The notes beneath the pieces were generated by a model. That model was not told where the DNA came from, ran no database searches, and worked only from the letters and a program-made list of their open reading frames with translations. A stretch of 64,000 nt of DNA from CALBGR01 sp964499935. GTDB taxonomy: Bacteria; Patescibacteriota; Saccharimonadia; Saccharimonadales; UBA4665. The stretch is taken from positions 744,001 through 808,000 of the forward strand of contig CAZCMS010000001.1 of NCBI GenBank assembly GCA_964499935.1, written 5' to 3'. Of the stretch, positions 43,257 through 52,499 are shown piece after piece (the stretch's first letter is position 1; each line of letters begins with the position of its first letter). A program made the translations under genes and the position numbers.

Positions 43257-44330
43257 ATGAACAAGCCCAAAAAACTCAGTTCGGGAGATAAAGTCGCTAT
43301 CGTAAGCTTATCCCAAGGTATCTTGGGAGAGCCTTGTGCTGCACATGAGCTTGCACTAGGAGAGAAGAGGCTCGCCGAACTCGGGCTCATCCCTGAATAT
43401 ATGCCAAATGCAAAAAAGGGTATTAAATATTTACACGATCATCCTGAAGCGAGGGCATCAGATCTAAAGCAGGCTTTTCTAGATCCATCTATTAAAGGAA
43501 TACTCTGTGCGATTGGTGGCGAAGATACAATTAAAACAGTTCCTTATTTACTCGATGACTCGGAATTTATTGCAAACGTAAGAGATAATCCAAAAGTCTT
43601 TTTGGGGTTCTCTGATAGCACCAACAACCATCTGATGTTATATACTCTCGGCCTACAAACATATTACGGCCAAGCATTTTTGACGGATTTTGCTGAGTTT
43701 GCGGACGAGATGCTGTCATATACCAAGCAGTGGTCAAAAGAGTTACTTCAGCCAAGTTCGCAAAAAGAAATTACATCGAGTGATATATGGTACGAAGAAC
43801 GCGAGACGTATGGCTCCGATCAAATCGGTATCGCACGAGTAAGTCACGCCGAAACACGAGGCTTTGAGGCATTGAGAGGCAGTGGCACGGTCGAAGGAAA
43901 ATTACTTGGTGGATGTATCGAGAGTCTCTACGAGATGCTCGTTGGAGGGCGTTTTCCAGGACAAGTCGAGATCACGGAAAAATATAAACTTTTCCCATCT
44001 GTAGAGGAGTGGAGAAACAAAATACTCTTTGTTGAGACCAGTGAAGAAAAGCCTGATCCCGGAAAAATGAAAAAAATGCTAGCCACCCTGGATGATGCTG
44101 GAGTATTTGGTGCAGTAAAAGCAGTCCTAGTTGGAAAGCCACAAGACGAACAATTCTATGAAGAGTATAAAGAGGCCTGGCTTGATGTCACAAAAGATTA
44201 TAATCTTCCCATTCTTTATAATCTGAACTTTGGCCATGCCACACCGCGCTGTATATTGCCTTACGGTGGCCGAGTCAAGATAGACTTTGATCGGACTAAA
44301 GTTCGTTTGCTTGAGCCTTTGGTAGCGTAA
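43257..44330 (+). CDS. S66-family peptidase (MccF/LD-carboxypeptidase-like)
   Basis: The 357-residue protein matches MccF-type S66 peptidases: LSSGDKVAIVSLSQG at the start, GILCAIGGEDTIKTVPYL, the nucleophile Ser119 in GFSDSTNNH, LFVETSEE (Glu) and FGHATPR (His) for the Ser-Glu-His triad. MccF members cleave microcin C-like aminoacyl-nucleotides; others trim peptidoglycan. It directly follows the methyltransferase stub and may have arrived with the deletion. Confidence 0.85.
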   Translation: MNKPKKLSSGDKVAIVSLSQGILGEPCAAHELALGEKRLAELGLIPEYMPNAKKGIKYLHDHPEARASDLKQAFLDPSIKGILCAIGGEDTIKTVPYLLDDSEFIANVRDNPKVFLGFSDSTNNHLMLYTLGLQTYYGQAFLTDFAEFADEMLSYTKQWSKELLQPSSQKEITSSDIWYEERETYGSDQIGIARVSHAETRGFEALRGSGTVEGKLLGGCIESLYEMLVGGRFPGQVEITEKYKLFPSVEEWRNKILFVETSEEKPDPGKMKKMLATLDDAGVFGAVKAVLVGKPQDEQFYEEYKEAWLDVTKDYNLPILYNLNFGHATPRCILPYGGRVKIDFDRTKVRLLEPLVA

Positions 44331-44365
44331 GCATCAGCTTTAACTACAGTTACAATTTTTGACTC

Positions 44366-44436
44366 TGCAATTGATTTGTATCAGCAAGGTAGGCTTGTTG
44401 CAGCAAATTTACAGGCCACCCAGCTCTGTTATCCAA
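44366..44436 (+). repeat. Dispersed hairpin repeat, copy 2
   Basis: These 71 nt align without gaps to 31197-31267 (53 of 71 identical). The central hairpin is kept mainly by G-U or compensated pairs, which suggests selection for the structure in one of the copies. It lies between the S66 peptidase and a helical orphan gene. Confidence 0.65.
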
Positions 44437-44493
44437 GATGCTTACGGGAGTCAAGATATTTACAAGTGTACGTTTTTGTGGTATTTTTGCTTT

Positions 44494-45348
44494 ATGACAG
44501 ACCGAAATGAGCTACTTTGGAGCCATGCAATAGATATGGAAGATTATGAAGGCGCAAAGGCAATAGCAGATCATACCACTCAAGAAATGGCTCAGCGCAA
44601 AACAGTCGAAGAATTATCAAAAGAAGCGACACAACGTTTTGGAGACAAAAATGCTAGTTTTGAAGAATGCCTTGCATTACTAGCAACAGCTCAGGAAGCA
44701 GCCGTGTCCGAGGGTGATCATCTCTCAGCCAAGGACGCGACTTGCCTAGGAGACGCACTAGTGGTGGCTGGAAACGATCTTTACAATGGTGGCTACGATA
44801 ATGATGGCACAAGAAGGTTCGTAGAAGCAGCAGAAATGTTTACATACGCTATAGGCAAAGATCCTGATACTATATGGAATTATTTGGAACTCACTAAAAT
44901 ACAAGCGCACCTAGAGTGGCACCCCGGGTTACTTGACCCACCGCGCCTACCAGAACCGTACCCTGCAGCCTCTCAGACTATGGCACAAGTAGAAGAGAGG
45001 TTGCAAAAAAATCCAAAAGCTGATACCGCTGATGTGCGTCTTGACATGGCAAAGTGCTATTGTCAACTAGAAACTCCTGGGTTAGCCATAAATTCTCTTG
45101 CAATAGCGACCGAAAAGAGTGTAAAAGATCCTAGTAGTAGAGTTAGACTACTGGAAGAAGTGAGGGCCTATTTTGATACTGAAGACCCTGAGGCAAAAAT
45201 AGAACCCATTCATCTGGAGAATTTTTCACGAGCAATCCGCCGAGCTCTCATTCAAGATCCTAATGATCGTATCTATACAATACTTGCAAACTTTTCTTTG
45301 TGGCGCATCCTCGTAATTCTGAATGACTCCTCAGAATCTAGCCCTTAA
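44494..45348 (+). CDS. Helical repeat (TPR-like) hypothetical protein
   Basis: The 284-residue protein has helix pairs of TPR-like spacing (YNGGYDNDGTRRFVEAAEMFTYAIGKDPDTIWNYLELTKI; LDMAKCYCQLETPGLAINSLAIA; RRALIQDPNDRIYTILA). No catalytic motif is seen. The ATG at 44494 is chosen because TATTTT lies 6 nt before it and the upstream extension runs through the hairpin repeat. Confidence 0.65.
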   Translation: MTDRNELLWSHAIDMEDYEGAKAIADHTTQEMAQRKTVEELSKEATQRFGDKNASFEECLALLATAQEAAVSEGDHLSAKDATCLGDALVVAGNDLYNGGYDNDGTRRFVEAAEMFTYAIGKDPDTIWNYLELTKIQAHLEWHPGLLDPPRLPEPYPAASQTMAQVEERLQKNPKADTADVRLDMAKCYCQLETPGLAINSLAIATEKSVKDPSSRVRLLEEVRAYFDTEDPEAKIEPIHLENFSRAIRRALIQDPNDRIYTILANFSLWRILVILNDSSESSP

Positions 45349-45355
45349 TTAGTAG

Positions 45356-45900
45356 GCGGAGACGAGGTCTTGTAGCCATCTGGAGTCACCTCTATCCACC
45401 TTGGGGAGAAAACAGGTAACAAAAATTGAAAGACGTACACCTTCAAGGAGTATACAGTTCAGGCCTCAAGCGTGCGGTCGTTACGGCCGAGATAATTACA
45501 GGCCAATCGGTGCCACCAAACATCAGTTCAAGGATTTAAGTGAACGAGACTTTAGCCAGCTTGAAGGAAAGCCAGAGCATTTCTGGAAAGATATTTATAA
45601 ACAGCTTGAAAAGGCTTATGGCAACCTACCAACTACCGAGAAGTGGAAGTATCGCTATGCGCCCTACATCGAAAGTAACAACGAATTGTCTAAAAGATTT
45701 CTTAATGCATTAAGTAAGATCGCCAACGAAGATATGGATGAAACAGTTTTGATCGGCACACATGCCGGGTGTATCAGGACAACACTGATTAAAGCTGGGT
45801 TTTGCCGATGAGACACAATTGCCACCAAACTCGTTTGCAAACTCCGGATACGCAATACTTTCATTTGATGGACAGCTGGTGACTAGAGCCAAGACACATA
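45356..45900 (+). pseudogene. Decayed histidine phosphatase (phosphoglycerate mutase-like) gene
   Basis: Pieces of one protein occur in order but in changing frames: AETRSCSHLES (after RH-like start), GVTSIHLGEKTGN, LKDVHLQGVYSSGLKRAVVTAEIITGQ, then DLSERDFSQLEGKPEHFW and ETVLIGTHAGCIRTTLIKAG, and finally LPPNSFANSGYAILSFDGQLV after a stop at 45809-45811. These are the expected segments of the histidine phosphatase family. At least four frame changes or stops make it non-functional, unless assembly error is responsible. Confidence 0.75.
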
Positions 45901-45938
45901 CTAATAAGTCCAGTAGGTATTTATGTTACGGGGTTTTT

Positions 45939-46301
45939 CTATTCTACGTATTTTTTAATAACGGCAACTTTTTGACGAAGCTCAACCGCATAATCACTAT
46001 TTTCATCAATTGCCGTGAGGGTCGCGTTAATCTCGTTCACTTCATCAAGTATGACTGCGCGAAGTTCGGAAAATGAAAGCTGCCTTCTCGATACTTCTGA
46101 GTTGCCGACACCCTCGGTTGCACCAGCAACAGGACCTGCAATCCTTATCTTGCTGCGCGGTAGAGCAACCGCCTCTGCACTACTTATTCGAGCAAGAAGA
46201 GACCTAAGCTCATTGAGCTCAATGAGCTTCCTATCTTTCATCACATGTCGCATATCTTGATTAATACTCTCGATGAGCTCTTCTGCTTGAATATCGGTCA
46301 T
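45939..46301 (-). CDS. GatB/YqeY-like small protein
   Basis: The 120-residue protein is helical: IQAEELIESINQDMRHVMKDRKLIELNELRSLLARISSAEA and RQLSFSELRAVILDEVNEINATL resemble the YqeY domain (found at the end of GatB), which is thought to bind tRNA. The start at 46301 is chosen because TATAAT ends 7 nt before it on the minus strand. Confidence 0.55.
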   Translation of the reverse strand: MTDIQAEELIESINQDMRHVMKDRKLIELNELRSLLARISSAEAVALPRSKIRIAGPVAGATEGVGNSEVSRRQLSFSELRAVILDEVNEINATLTAIDENSDYAVELRQKVAVIKKYVE

Positions 46302-46412
46302 ATGATGCATTATAACAACCATAAGATTTAAGACCCAGAGACTAGACCAAATTTTGAGTCCAAAGAACGTAAGTCAAACGACCCTCTTATTCAATACATG
46401 CTATTTCGTGGC

Positions 46413-47594
46413 CTAATACCTGTAGAGATACTCGCGAGTGAGTGGCCACTGGGGATCTTGACCCTTTTTGAATGCCCACTGCGACAAGCTTGAATTGCCG
46501 ACCTTAAACGTCATCATCGCACCTATCAAATACAAATGCCACATCCGATAAAATCGCTCGTCATGCATACCAATAACTTTTCTTTTGTGCTTTTCATAAT
46601 TATGTCGCCATCGCTCAAGAGTTATCGCATAATGCTGTCCGAGATTTTCGTAATCAAAAAGATAAAAACCATTACTAGCCATGAGGCTTGTAGTTTCTCG
46701 AACGCTCGGTAAGTATCCGCCAGGGAAGATGTACTTGTCTATCCAGGCATCAGTAGGTGCTTCATCTTGATGAGTGATAGCATGTAGCACCGAAATACCG
46801 CCAGTCTTTAGGTGACGATCAACTACAGCAAAATAATCAGCCAGATTGTCTCTACCAACATGCTCAAAAAACCCTACACTCACAACACGATCAAATAGTT
46901 CTTCTTTTGGTATGTCCAGATAGTTGAGGTATCGGAACTCAACCAAATCATCGACGCCTTCTCGTTTTGCTAATTTTTGCGCGTATCGTACTTGTTCTTT
47001 ACTTAGCGTCACGCCAAGTCCTCGCGTCTTGTATTTTTTTGCAGCCTCAACAAGCAAAAACCCCCAACCACTCCCGATGTCCAATAGCTTCATATCAGGC
47101 TTCAGTTGCAGCTTACGTAAAATATGATCTGTCTTTTGGCGTTGTGCGGCCTCCAACGTGTCATCCAGTGAGTGGAAATAAGCACACGAATAACTCATGG
47201 TCGGATCGAGCCATAGCTTATAAAAATCATTACCGAGATCATAGTGATGCGCGATATACTCCGCTTGCTTCGATCTTTTATTTTTGTGTAGTTGGCGCAG
47301 ACGAGTAAGCGTACTCCCAATGTTTAGTTTCATAGGGTTTAGCTCAGCTAGTTTAAGCGCGTCTTCGATTGGACTTACTACCTCAATATCACCGTCCATA
47401 TACGCTTCACCAAAAGCGAGTGATGGGTTTTTGATTGCCTTTTTCAATAGTCCAGGATTTTTAACGATTACATCTACCTTTGGATCACCATTGCCAAAAG
47501 AACGTGTTGTATCGTCCCAGAATGTTATATTGAGCGTGCCGTGCTTGACTTGGCTGAGGATAGCATTCAGAATTTTCTGTTCCATAATAACCAT
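46413..47594 (-). CDS. cfa: Cyclopropane-fatty-acyl-phospholipid synthase family methyltransferase
   Basis: The 393-residue protein has AEYIAHHYDLGNDFYKLWLDPTMSYSCAYF, the SAM-binding motif LLDIGSGWGFLLVEAAKKY, VSVGFFEHVGRDNLADYF and FPGGYLPSV, all characteristic of Cfa. It should add a methylene from SAM to unsaturated acyl chains of membrane lipids. Length is close to that of E. coli Cfa. In-frame ATG codons at 47594 and 47585 are both possible. Confidence 0.92.
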   Translation of the reverse strand: MVIMEQKILNAILSQVKHGTLNITFWDDTTRSFGNGDPKVDVIVKNPGLLKKAIKNPSLAFGEAYMDGDIEVVSPIEDALKLAELNPMKLNIGSTLTRLRQLHKNKRSKQAEYIAHHYDLGNDFYKLWLDPTMSYSCAYFHSLDDTLEAAQRQKTDHILRKLQLKPDMKLLDIGSGWGFLLVEAAKKYKTRGLGVTLSKEQVRYAQKLAKREGVDDLVEFRYLNYLDIPKEELFDRVVSVGFFEHVGRDNLADYFAVVDRHLKTGGISVLHAITHQDEAPTDAWIDKYIFPGGYLPSVRETTSLMASNGFYLFDYENLGQHYAITLERWRHNYEKHKRKVIGMHDERFYRMWHLYLIGAMMTFKVGNSSLSQWAFKKGQDPQWPLTREYLYRY

Positions 47595-47687
47595 AGTAGG
47601 TTATAGCCTAGGCTTGTTCTGTAATCTTCTATACACAAAAGATACTCTCACAGGGCCTGTCGTACTCACGACTGGCATGGCTAGTAT

Positions 47688-48032
47688 TTAAAGAGGGTCA
47701 ATCTCCCAACCAAAGTAAACTTCTAGACGAATGACCTGATCTCCATCAAATGTAAATATATCGGTATTACGATGTTTTACGCCATCAGGGTCGATGTAGT
47801 CATGCGTAAGGATAACTTCATCGGCAACTTCTATTAATCGAATATATTCGAGTGCTTTGAGATTAGTACCTTGTGGCAAACACCGCTCAAAAAACTCGTC
47901 ACGATTCAGCAGTGGGTCAGGTGGTGCAGAAAATGTGAAATTGGGAGCCAGTAAATTTTCCATAAAATCATTATGGTCAGCCTTAGAAAAGGCTACAAGA
48001 AATTCTTTAACTAGTTCAGTACGATTGCTCAT
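47688..48032 (-). CDS. SnoaL/NTF2-like fold protein
   Basis: The 114-residue protein (MSNRTELVKEFLVAFSKADHNDFMENLLAPNFTFSAPPDPLLNRDEFF ... DQVIRLEVYFGWE) has the cone-shaped SnoaL-like layout: two N-terminal helices and a beta-sheet. Substrate unknown. The ATG at 48032 is preferred; a longer frame extends into the divergent NUDIX promoter region. Confidence 0.75.
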   Translation of the reverse strand: MSNRTELVKEFLVAFSKADHNDFMENLLAPNFTFSAPPDPLLNRDEFFERCLPQGTNLKALEYIRLIEVADEVILTHDYIDPDGVKHRNTDIFTFDGDQVIRLEVYFGWEIDPL

Positions 48033-48119
48033 AGTCTCATGATAGCAGAGTCGAGACCGAGTCAGGAAGCCGAGCACAAGCACTTCGTAATTATAAAGTG
48101 TTTTTGTATAGTAAAGAAT

Positions 48120-48536
48120 ATGAAGTACAGGTTCTCTGGCGTCCTCCTTGTGACAAATAATAATGAGGTTATCTCGATGCATCGCGACGATATTTCGACT
48201 ATTCGCGATCCTGGGTGTTATGGAATATTTGGTGGCGCCTCCGAAGGCAACGAGTCACCGCTCGAAACTGCAGTGAGAGAGATCAGTGAAGAAACTAATT
48301 TGGTACCAACCCCTAAAGAGCTTGAATTATTCAGGACATACAGACAGCAAAGAGATAACCTTCCCGAGCTCGCTGAGTTTACAGTATTTGTACTAAAAAA
48401 TATTAACCCCAACATATTACAGACATATGAAGGGCAAGGTATTAAAATTCTTCGAAATGCTAATGACCCAAATATTGCTCCTGACGTAAAAATCGCTTTC
48501 ACAGATTGGTTTACGCTTCATCCGCTTCAAAACTAA
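48120..48536 (+). CDS. NUDIX hydrolase-like protein
   Basis: The 138-residue protein has the Nudix box GASEGNESPLETAVREISEETNL (G-x5-E-x7-REUxEE), with the final Gly replaced by Asn. It should hydrolyse a nucleoside diphosphate linked to another moiety. ATG 48120 starts the first beta-strand (MKYRFSGVLLVTNNNEVI). Confidence 0.85.
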   Translation: MKYRFSGVLLVTNNNEVISMHRDDISTIRDPGCYGIFGGASEGNESPLETAVREISEETNLVPTPKELELFRTYRQQRDNLPELAEFTVFVLKNINPNILQTYEGQGIKILRNANDPNIAPDVKIAFTDWFTLHPLQN

Positions 48537-48573
48537 GATGCGAAGTATTCTGGTTTTATGAGACAATAAAACC

Positions 48574-49008
48574 ATGAACAAAATGGAATTTCAAATCGAG
48601 ATAAAAGCTACGAAAGAAAAAGTGTGGGATACGCTATGGCGAGACGAAACATTTCGCGAATGGGCAGGTCTCATCGATTCAGGAACATACATGCTTGGTG
48701 ACCTAAAAGAGGGGAGTGAAGTACAGTTCATTTCTGCCGAAAACGGATACGGTGTCACAAGCCTAGTCGAGAAGCTCGTGCCAAACGAGTTTTTGCAACT
48801 CAGACATCACGCAGATACACAAAATAGCGGAGAGCAAGAGCGCGAAAAAGAGTGGACAGGTGGCGCAGAAAGTTACGCATTAACAGAAGCAGATGATATT
48901 ACTACTCTGACGGTTTCTTTTGACGTTCCTGAAGAACTAGAAGAATACTTTACAGTCAATTATCCAAAAGCCCTGGGACGGGTTAAAATACTGACTGAAA
49001 AAATATAA
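48574..49008 (+). CDS. SRPBCC/AHSA1-like domain protein
   Basis: The 144-residue protein begins MEFQIEIKATKEKVWDTLWRDETFREWAGLID, the START-like opening of AHSA1 proteins, and continues with LKEGSEVQFISAENGYGVTSLVEKLVPNEFLQLRH. It likely binds a hydrophobic ligand or protein. GACAAT lies 6 nt before the ATG. Confidence 0.82.
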   Translation: MNKMEFQIEIKATKEKVWDTLWRDETFREWAGLIDSGTYMLGDLKEGSEVQFISAENGYGVTSLVEKLVPNEFLQLRHHADTQNSGEQEREKEWTGGAESYALTEADDITTLTVSFDVPEELEEYFTVNYPKALGRVKILTEKI

Positions 49009-49046
49009 TAGACAATCACTACATAGCGCCCTGGATACAGTTTTAT

Positions 49047-49493
49047 ATGCCCACAAAAAGAACGACCAAAAGATTCGATCAAAAAGCTATTCGAAACTGG
49101 ACGCTATATGTCGTTCGACTCAAGAATGGACACTACTATATTGGCATCACTTCTCGGAAAGATTTTATGCGTAGAATCAATCAGCATGGCGGTCGTCTGG
49201 GCGCGAGAGTCAATAGAGGGAATGAGGCTCAAGAAATAATAGAAGTACACGATCTAGGAAAAATGACTGCGCTGCGAGCAGAGCATATCGAAAATGATAT
49301 TATGCTTCAATATCGAAAAAAGTTTGGAGCCCAAAAAGTACGTGGCGGATATGATATATCCAAAAAGACTCCGATTATCCCTACCTATACACCAGGAAGT
49401 ACACAGTCATTCATCTTTATCTTGACGTGCTTATTCTTGGCAGTAATGCTTTTGGCAATGATAATCTTGTCAGGACAACCTACAGGAAGTTGA
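49047..49493 (+). CDS. GIY-YIG nuclease domain protein with C-terminal membrane helix
   Basis: The 148-residue protein has NWTLYVVRLKNGHYYIGITSRKDFMRRINQHGG, a GIY-YIG-like start (LYVV..YYIG) with the helical Arg, and a later Glu in LRAEHIENDI. After residue 110 a hydrophobic helix (SFIFILTCLFLAVMLLAMIIL) would tether it to the membrane, which is unusual for this fold. Confidence 0.72.
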   Translation: MPTKRTTKRFDQKAIRNWTLYVVRLKNGHYYIGITSRKDFMRRINQHGGRLGARVNRGNEAQEIIEVHDLGKMTALRAEHIENDIMLQYRKKFGAQKVRGGYDISKKTPIIPTYTPGSTQSFIFILTCLFLAVMLLAMIILSGQPTGS

Positions 49494-49508
49494 TGATATA
49501 ATAGCCTC

Positions 49509-49934
49509 ATGATTAATGCTTGGCACTCTTTTTTATGTATGCCTAAATTCGACAAAAAGTGGCATGAAAACGATTTAGCAGATGAACTCTTGGAATACAA
49601 CGAAGAGACAAAACTTCTGATGAAATGGAGCGAATTAAGCGACGTTGTATACACATGCAGTCGTGGCAGGTGGAGCGGACACGAAATTTCATTTCCGTTC
49701 TCTAAATCTAAATATTATCTGGGAGCCATCTATATGATCCCGAAATACACGGGCAGGTGGCTATTTTTTAGAAGAGCAGGCAAGAAGGCAGGCTCACAAA
49801 AGCCTCTGTACGAAGTGCGCAATCCCAAGAAAACACACAAGCTACACACCATTGCAAGTCAATACAATATTGATCCTCAGTTATTTCAAATTATCTGCGA
49901 AAAACAACTGCGTTATTGGATTCTTCTTCCGTAA
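49509..49934 (+). CDS. Hypothetical protein, 141 residues
   Basis: No family recognised. It is basic and rich in Trp/Tyr (DVVYTCSRGRWSGHEISFPF, YMIPKYTGRWLFFRRAGKKAG). TATAAT ends 6 nt before the ATG. A hairpin (CGTTATT/AATAACG) overlaps the stop codon. Confidence 0.65.
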   Translation: MINAWHSFLCMPKFDKKWHENDLADELLEYNEETKLLMKWSELSDVVYTCSRGRWSGHEISFPFSKSKYYLGAIYMIPKYTGRWLFFRRAGKKAGSQKPLYEVRNPKKTHKLHTIASQYNIDPQLFQIICEKQLRYWILLP

Positions 49935-50041
49935 TAACGGCTCCCGTATTATCAATACTACCGCCATAGCAAGCCTTAATTCAGGCGTTAAAGCCCTTAC
50001 ACATCATAGCCTTAAGAGAAGATGCAAGAGAGCAGCCACCG

Positions 50042-50407
50042 CTACGCCTGCAATTCGTATCGCACCATAGCCAAAAACTGCCTAGGGGAAAGATCGGATT
50101 TTAAGAAATTCTTTCGCACGCCTAATGCTAAGGCTTTAGATAATTCATTGCTTGCTGATAGATTACTGAAAATAATTACTTTCGAAGGCTCGGCAATATC
50201 TTTGGAGTAATGCTCCAGAAACGACACTCCGTCCATGATCGGCATCATGATATCCAGCAATATTAAATCAAATTTCTTGTCTTTACATAACTGCAAGGCT
50301 TGAGCACCATTCGCTGCGCTGTATACTTCGTAGGGCTCGCTCGAAAGCATCAGCTCGTAGCCTTCTCGCAATAACTTTTCATCTTCTACTATTAAAATTT
50401 TTCTCAT
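50042..50407 (-). CDS. Single-domain response regulator
   Basis: The 121-residue receiver has the acidic pair ED (residues 8-9), the phosphorylated Asp52 in LILLDIMMPIMDG, and Lys103 in FLKSD. It has no output domain, so it would act by protein contact or as a phosphate sink. It is encoded 1 nt after the kinase gene. Confidence 0.92.
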   Translation of the reverse strand: MRKILIVEDEKLLREGYELMLSSEPYEVYSAANGAQALQLCKDKKFDLILLDIMMPIMDGVSFLEHYSKDIAEPSKVIIFSNLSASNELSKALALGVRKNFLKSDLSPRQFLAMVRYELQA

Positions 50408-50408
50408 A

Positions 50409-51590
50409 TCATTGCTTCGGTAATATTATTGTAAATATTGTGCCCTCATACGGCTTTGACTCTACTTCAACTTCTCCCTTATGCATAACTATGATTTTAT
50501 GAGACCAATACAAGCCAAGACCTGTTCCTCCTTCTATGCCAGAAAGATCGTTAGGAATTCGTGAAAATTTCTTAAAAAGCTTATTTATATCGGCTTTCGC
50601 TATTCCTACACCATTATCCGAAACCAGGATACGCACATCATTGCCATCCTCTGTAATTCGAACCTCTATCATGCCTTTTGCATAGGTGTATTTAATCGCA
50701 TTATTAATAATGTTCTCGATTGCCATTCGTAAATTTTTCTTATCCGCTCGCATAACCACCGAAGTCGCGTGGTGCACAACTGAAAGTTCTTGATTCTTTT
50801 TATAGGCCGAACCTTTTAATTCCTCGACGCATTTCTGCACAAGCTGCACCACATCGACTTCATCAAATGCCAGGTCTAGTTTCCCAGAATCAACCATCGC
50901 TACCTTTAGGAGGCTATTGACGATATCAATTTGTCTCTCGTTGCTGTAATAAGCTTTCTTTATTCTCTCGATATGCTTTTCGTCTATATCAGTGAAAAAT
51001 CCTTCAGCATACAAGCCAAGCAATTGCTTAGTAATAGTCGCAGGAGTCCTGAGTTGATGTGAAGCCAGTGATATGAATTCGTCTTTAGAATTATTTATTA
51101 TTTCTAATTCTAGCCGTTGCTTTTTGAGTAATGTATTCGCTTCACGCAGTTCATCTTCGTATTTTTTACGCTCAGTCAGATCACGCGTTACCTTAGCAAA
51201 ACCTATATGCCTGCCATGCTTGTCGTATAAAGTCGTAATGACTACGCTCGCCCAAAACAGACTACCATCTTTTCGCACACGCCAATCTTCGTCCTCTGCG
51301 CGCCCAAATTTAAGAGCAATTTGGAGCTCTTTTGCTGGCTTATCTGCATCGAGGTCGACTTGCCTATAAAAAGTAGAGAAGTGTCTACCAATAATCTCTT
51401 TGGCTTTATACCCTTTATTTTTTTCGGCTCCTTTATTCCAGGTTTTAATATATCCCTTTGTATCCATAAGAAATATTGCGTAATCCTGGACACTTTCAAC
51501 AAGAAGCTTATAGTTTTCTAGCTCATGAGTAACGTCATCATAAATATTTGACCTAAGATTGGAGTCAGATACTTTTGTCTTCGTGCTCAT
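50409..51590 (-). CDS. PAS-domain sensor histidine kinase
   Basis: The 393-residue cytoplasmic kinase has a PAS domain with PAC (about 25-140; YAIFLMDTKGYIKTWNKGAEKNKGY, RKDGSLFWASVVITTLYDKHG), the H-box SLASHQLRTP (His178), N-box NIINNAIKYT, and the ATP-lid motifs DNGVGI and GGTGLGLYW. There is no membrane segment, so it senses an internal cue. Its partner is the downstream response regulator. Confidence 0.95.
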   Translation of the reverse strand: MSTKTKVSDSNLRSNIYDDVTHELENYKLLVESVQDYAIFLMDTKGYIKTWNKGAEKNKGYKAKEIIGRHFSTFYRQVDLDADKPAKELQIALKFGRAEDEDWRVRKDGSLFWASVVITTLYDKHGRHIGFAKVTRDLTERKKYEDELREANTLLKKQRLELEIINNSKDEFISLASHQLRTPATITKQLLGLYAEGFFTDIDEKHIERIKKAYYSNERQIDIVNSLLKVAMVDSGKLDLAFDEVDVVQLVQKCVEELKGSAYKKNQELSVVHHATSVVMRADKKNLRMAIENIINNAIKYTYAKGMIEVRITEDGNDVRILVSDNGVGIAKADINKLFKKFSRIPNDLSGIEGGTGLGLYWSHKIIVMHKGEVEVESKPYEGTIFTIILPKQ

Positions 51591-51714
51591 AATTGCCTTG
51601 TTAACTCATCATATTAATACTTAACTAATTATAGAATATAAAATGTTTATTAATGTTAAATAACTTGCAGCGCCGAGGCTCTACAGGGCATACTATTAAT
51701 TATTGGAATAGAAC

Positions 51715-52314
51715 ATGGCAGAAGATATATTCGAAAAACTTCGTCGAGAGATCGCCGATCACGAAAGCAACGCTACACACAAAGCCCAAGGCAAGTTGCC
51801 ATTATTTATAGCCTCACCTCAATCTAAAATTGTCATCATTGGGCAAGCCCCAGGCATACGAGCGCAAGCAAGCGATATAGGATGGAACGATGCCAGCGGG
51901 CTACGGCTTATACAATGGCTTGGCGTAAACGAAGAACAGTTTCGCGACACAAACCTCTTCGCGCATATGCCCATGGACTTTTATTATCCAGGCAAGAATA
52001 CCTCAGGAGATTTACCGCCACGCACAACATTTGCGCCCCTTTGGCACCCTCGTCTTTTGCAAATGATGCCAGAAGTTAAACTCACCATACTAATAGGGAA
52101 CTACGCACAAAGTTACTATCTGAAAGGCAAAAAATATCGCACTCTCACTGAAACTGTACGTCACTATGAAGAATACTTACCAGATTATTTCCCGCTGGTT
52201 CATCCATCGCCTCTTAATTTTCGATGGTTTGCTAAAAATGAATGGTACGAAGAGGAAGTAGTTCCAGTGCTACAAAAAACTGTTGCCAAAATACTGAAAA
52301 CGCACATCGGTTAA
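51715..52314 (+). CDS. Uracil-DNA glycosylase superfamily protein
   Basis: The 199-residue protein has KIVIIGQAPGIRAQASDIGWNDASGLRLIQWL, FAPLWHPRLLQMMPEVKLTILIGNYAQSYYL and FPLVHPSPLNFRW. The GQAPG and HPSPLNFRW motifs are those of PF03167 UDG-like glycosylases. It would remove damaged or deaminated bases from DNA. The exact subfamily is unclear. Confidence 0.85.
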   Translation: MAEDIFEKLRREIADHESNATHKAQGKLPLFIASPQSKIVIIGQAPGIRAQASDIGWNDASGLRLIQWLGVNEEQFRDTNLFAHMPMDFYYPGKNTSGDLPPRTTFAPLWHPRLLQMMPEVKLTILIGNYAQSYYLKGKKYRTLTETVRHYEEYLPDYFPLVHPSPLNFRWFAKNEWYEEEVVPVLQKTVAKILKTHIG

Positions 52315-52499
52315 AAATCAACTAATATCTGGAGCATTACGCTCTGCCATGACTTCAATAATCAGCACCTACATAGCACGGATCGATATCCAGCATAACT
52401 GATGTGAATATAACGCCGTTTAGGCTGTTGATTTCCAAAACAATACATCTATACTGATTGCCATAGAGTATTTAAGATTTATTTAAGCTTTGATATAAC

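Noticed and set aside
44359..44493. A longer N-terminus for the TPR-like protein starting in the hairpin repeat
   Set aside because: The extension translates the dispersed repeat and has no plausible start signal, while a -10-like box lies just before the ATG at 44494.
45401..45811. An intact 136-residue gene within the phosphatase remnant
   Set aside because: Its first 45 residues do not fit the family while another frame of the same DNA encodes the expected phosphatase segment, so it is a frameshift product.
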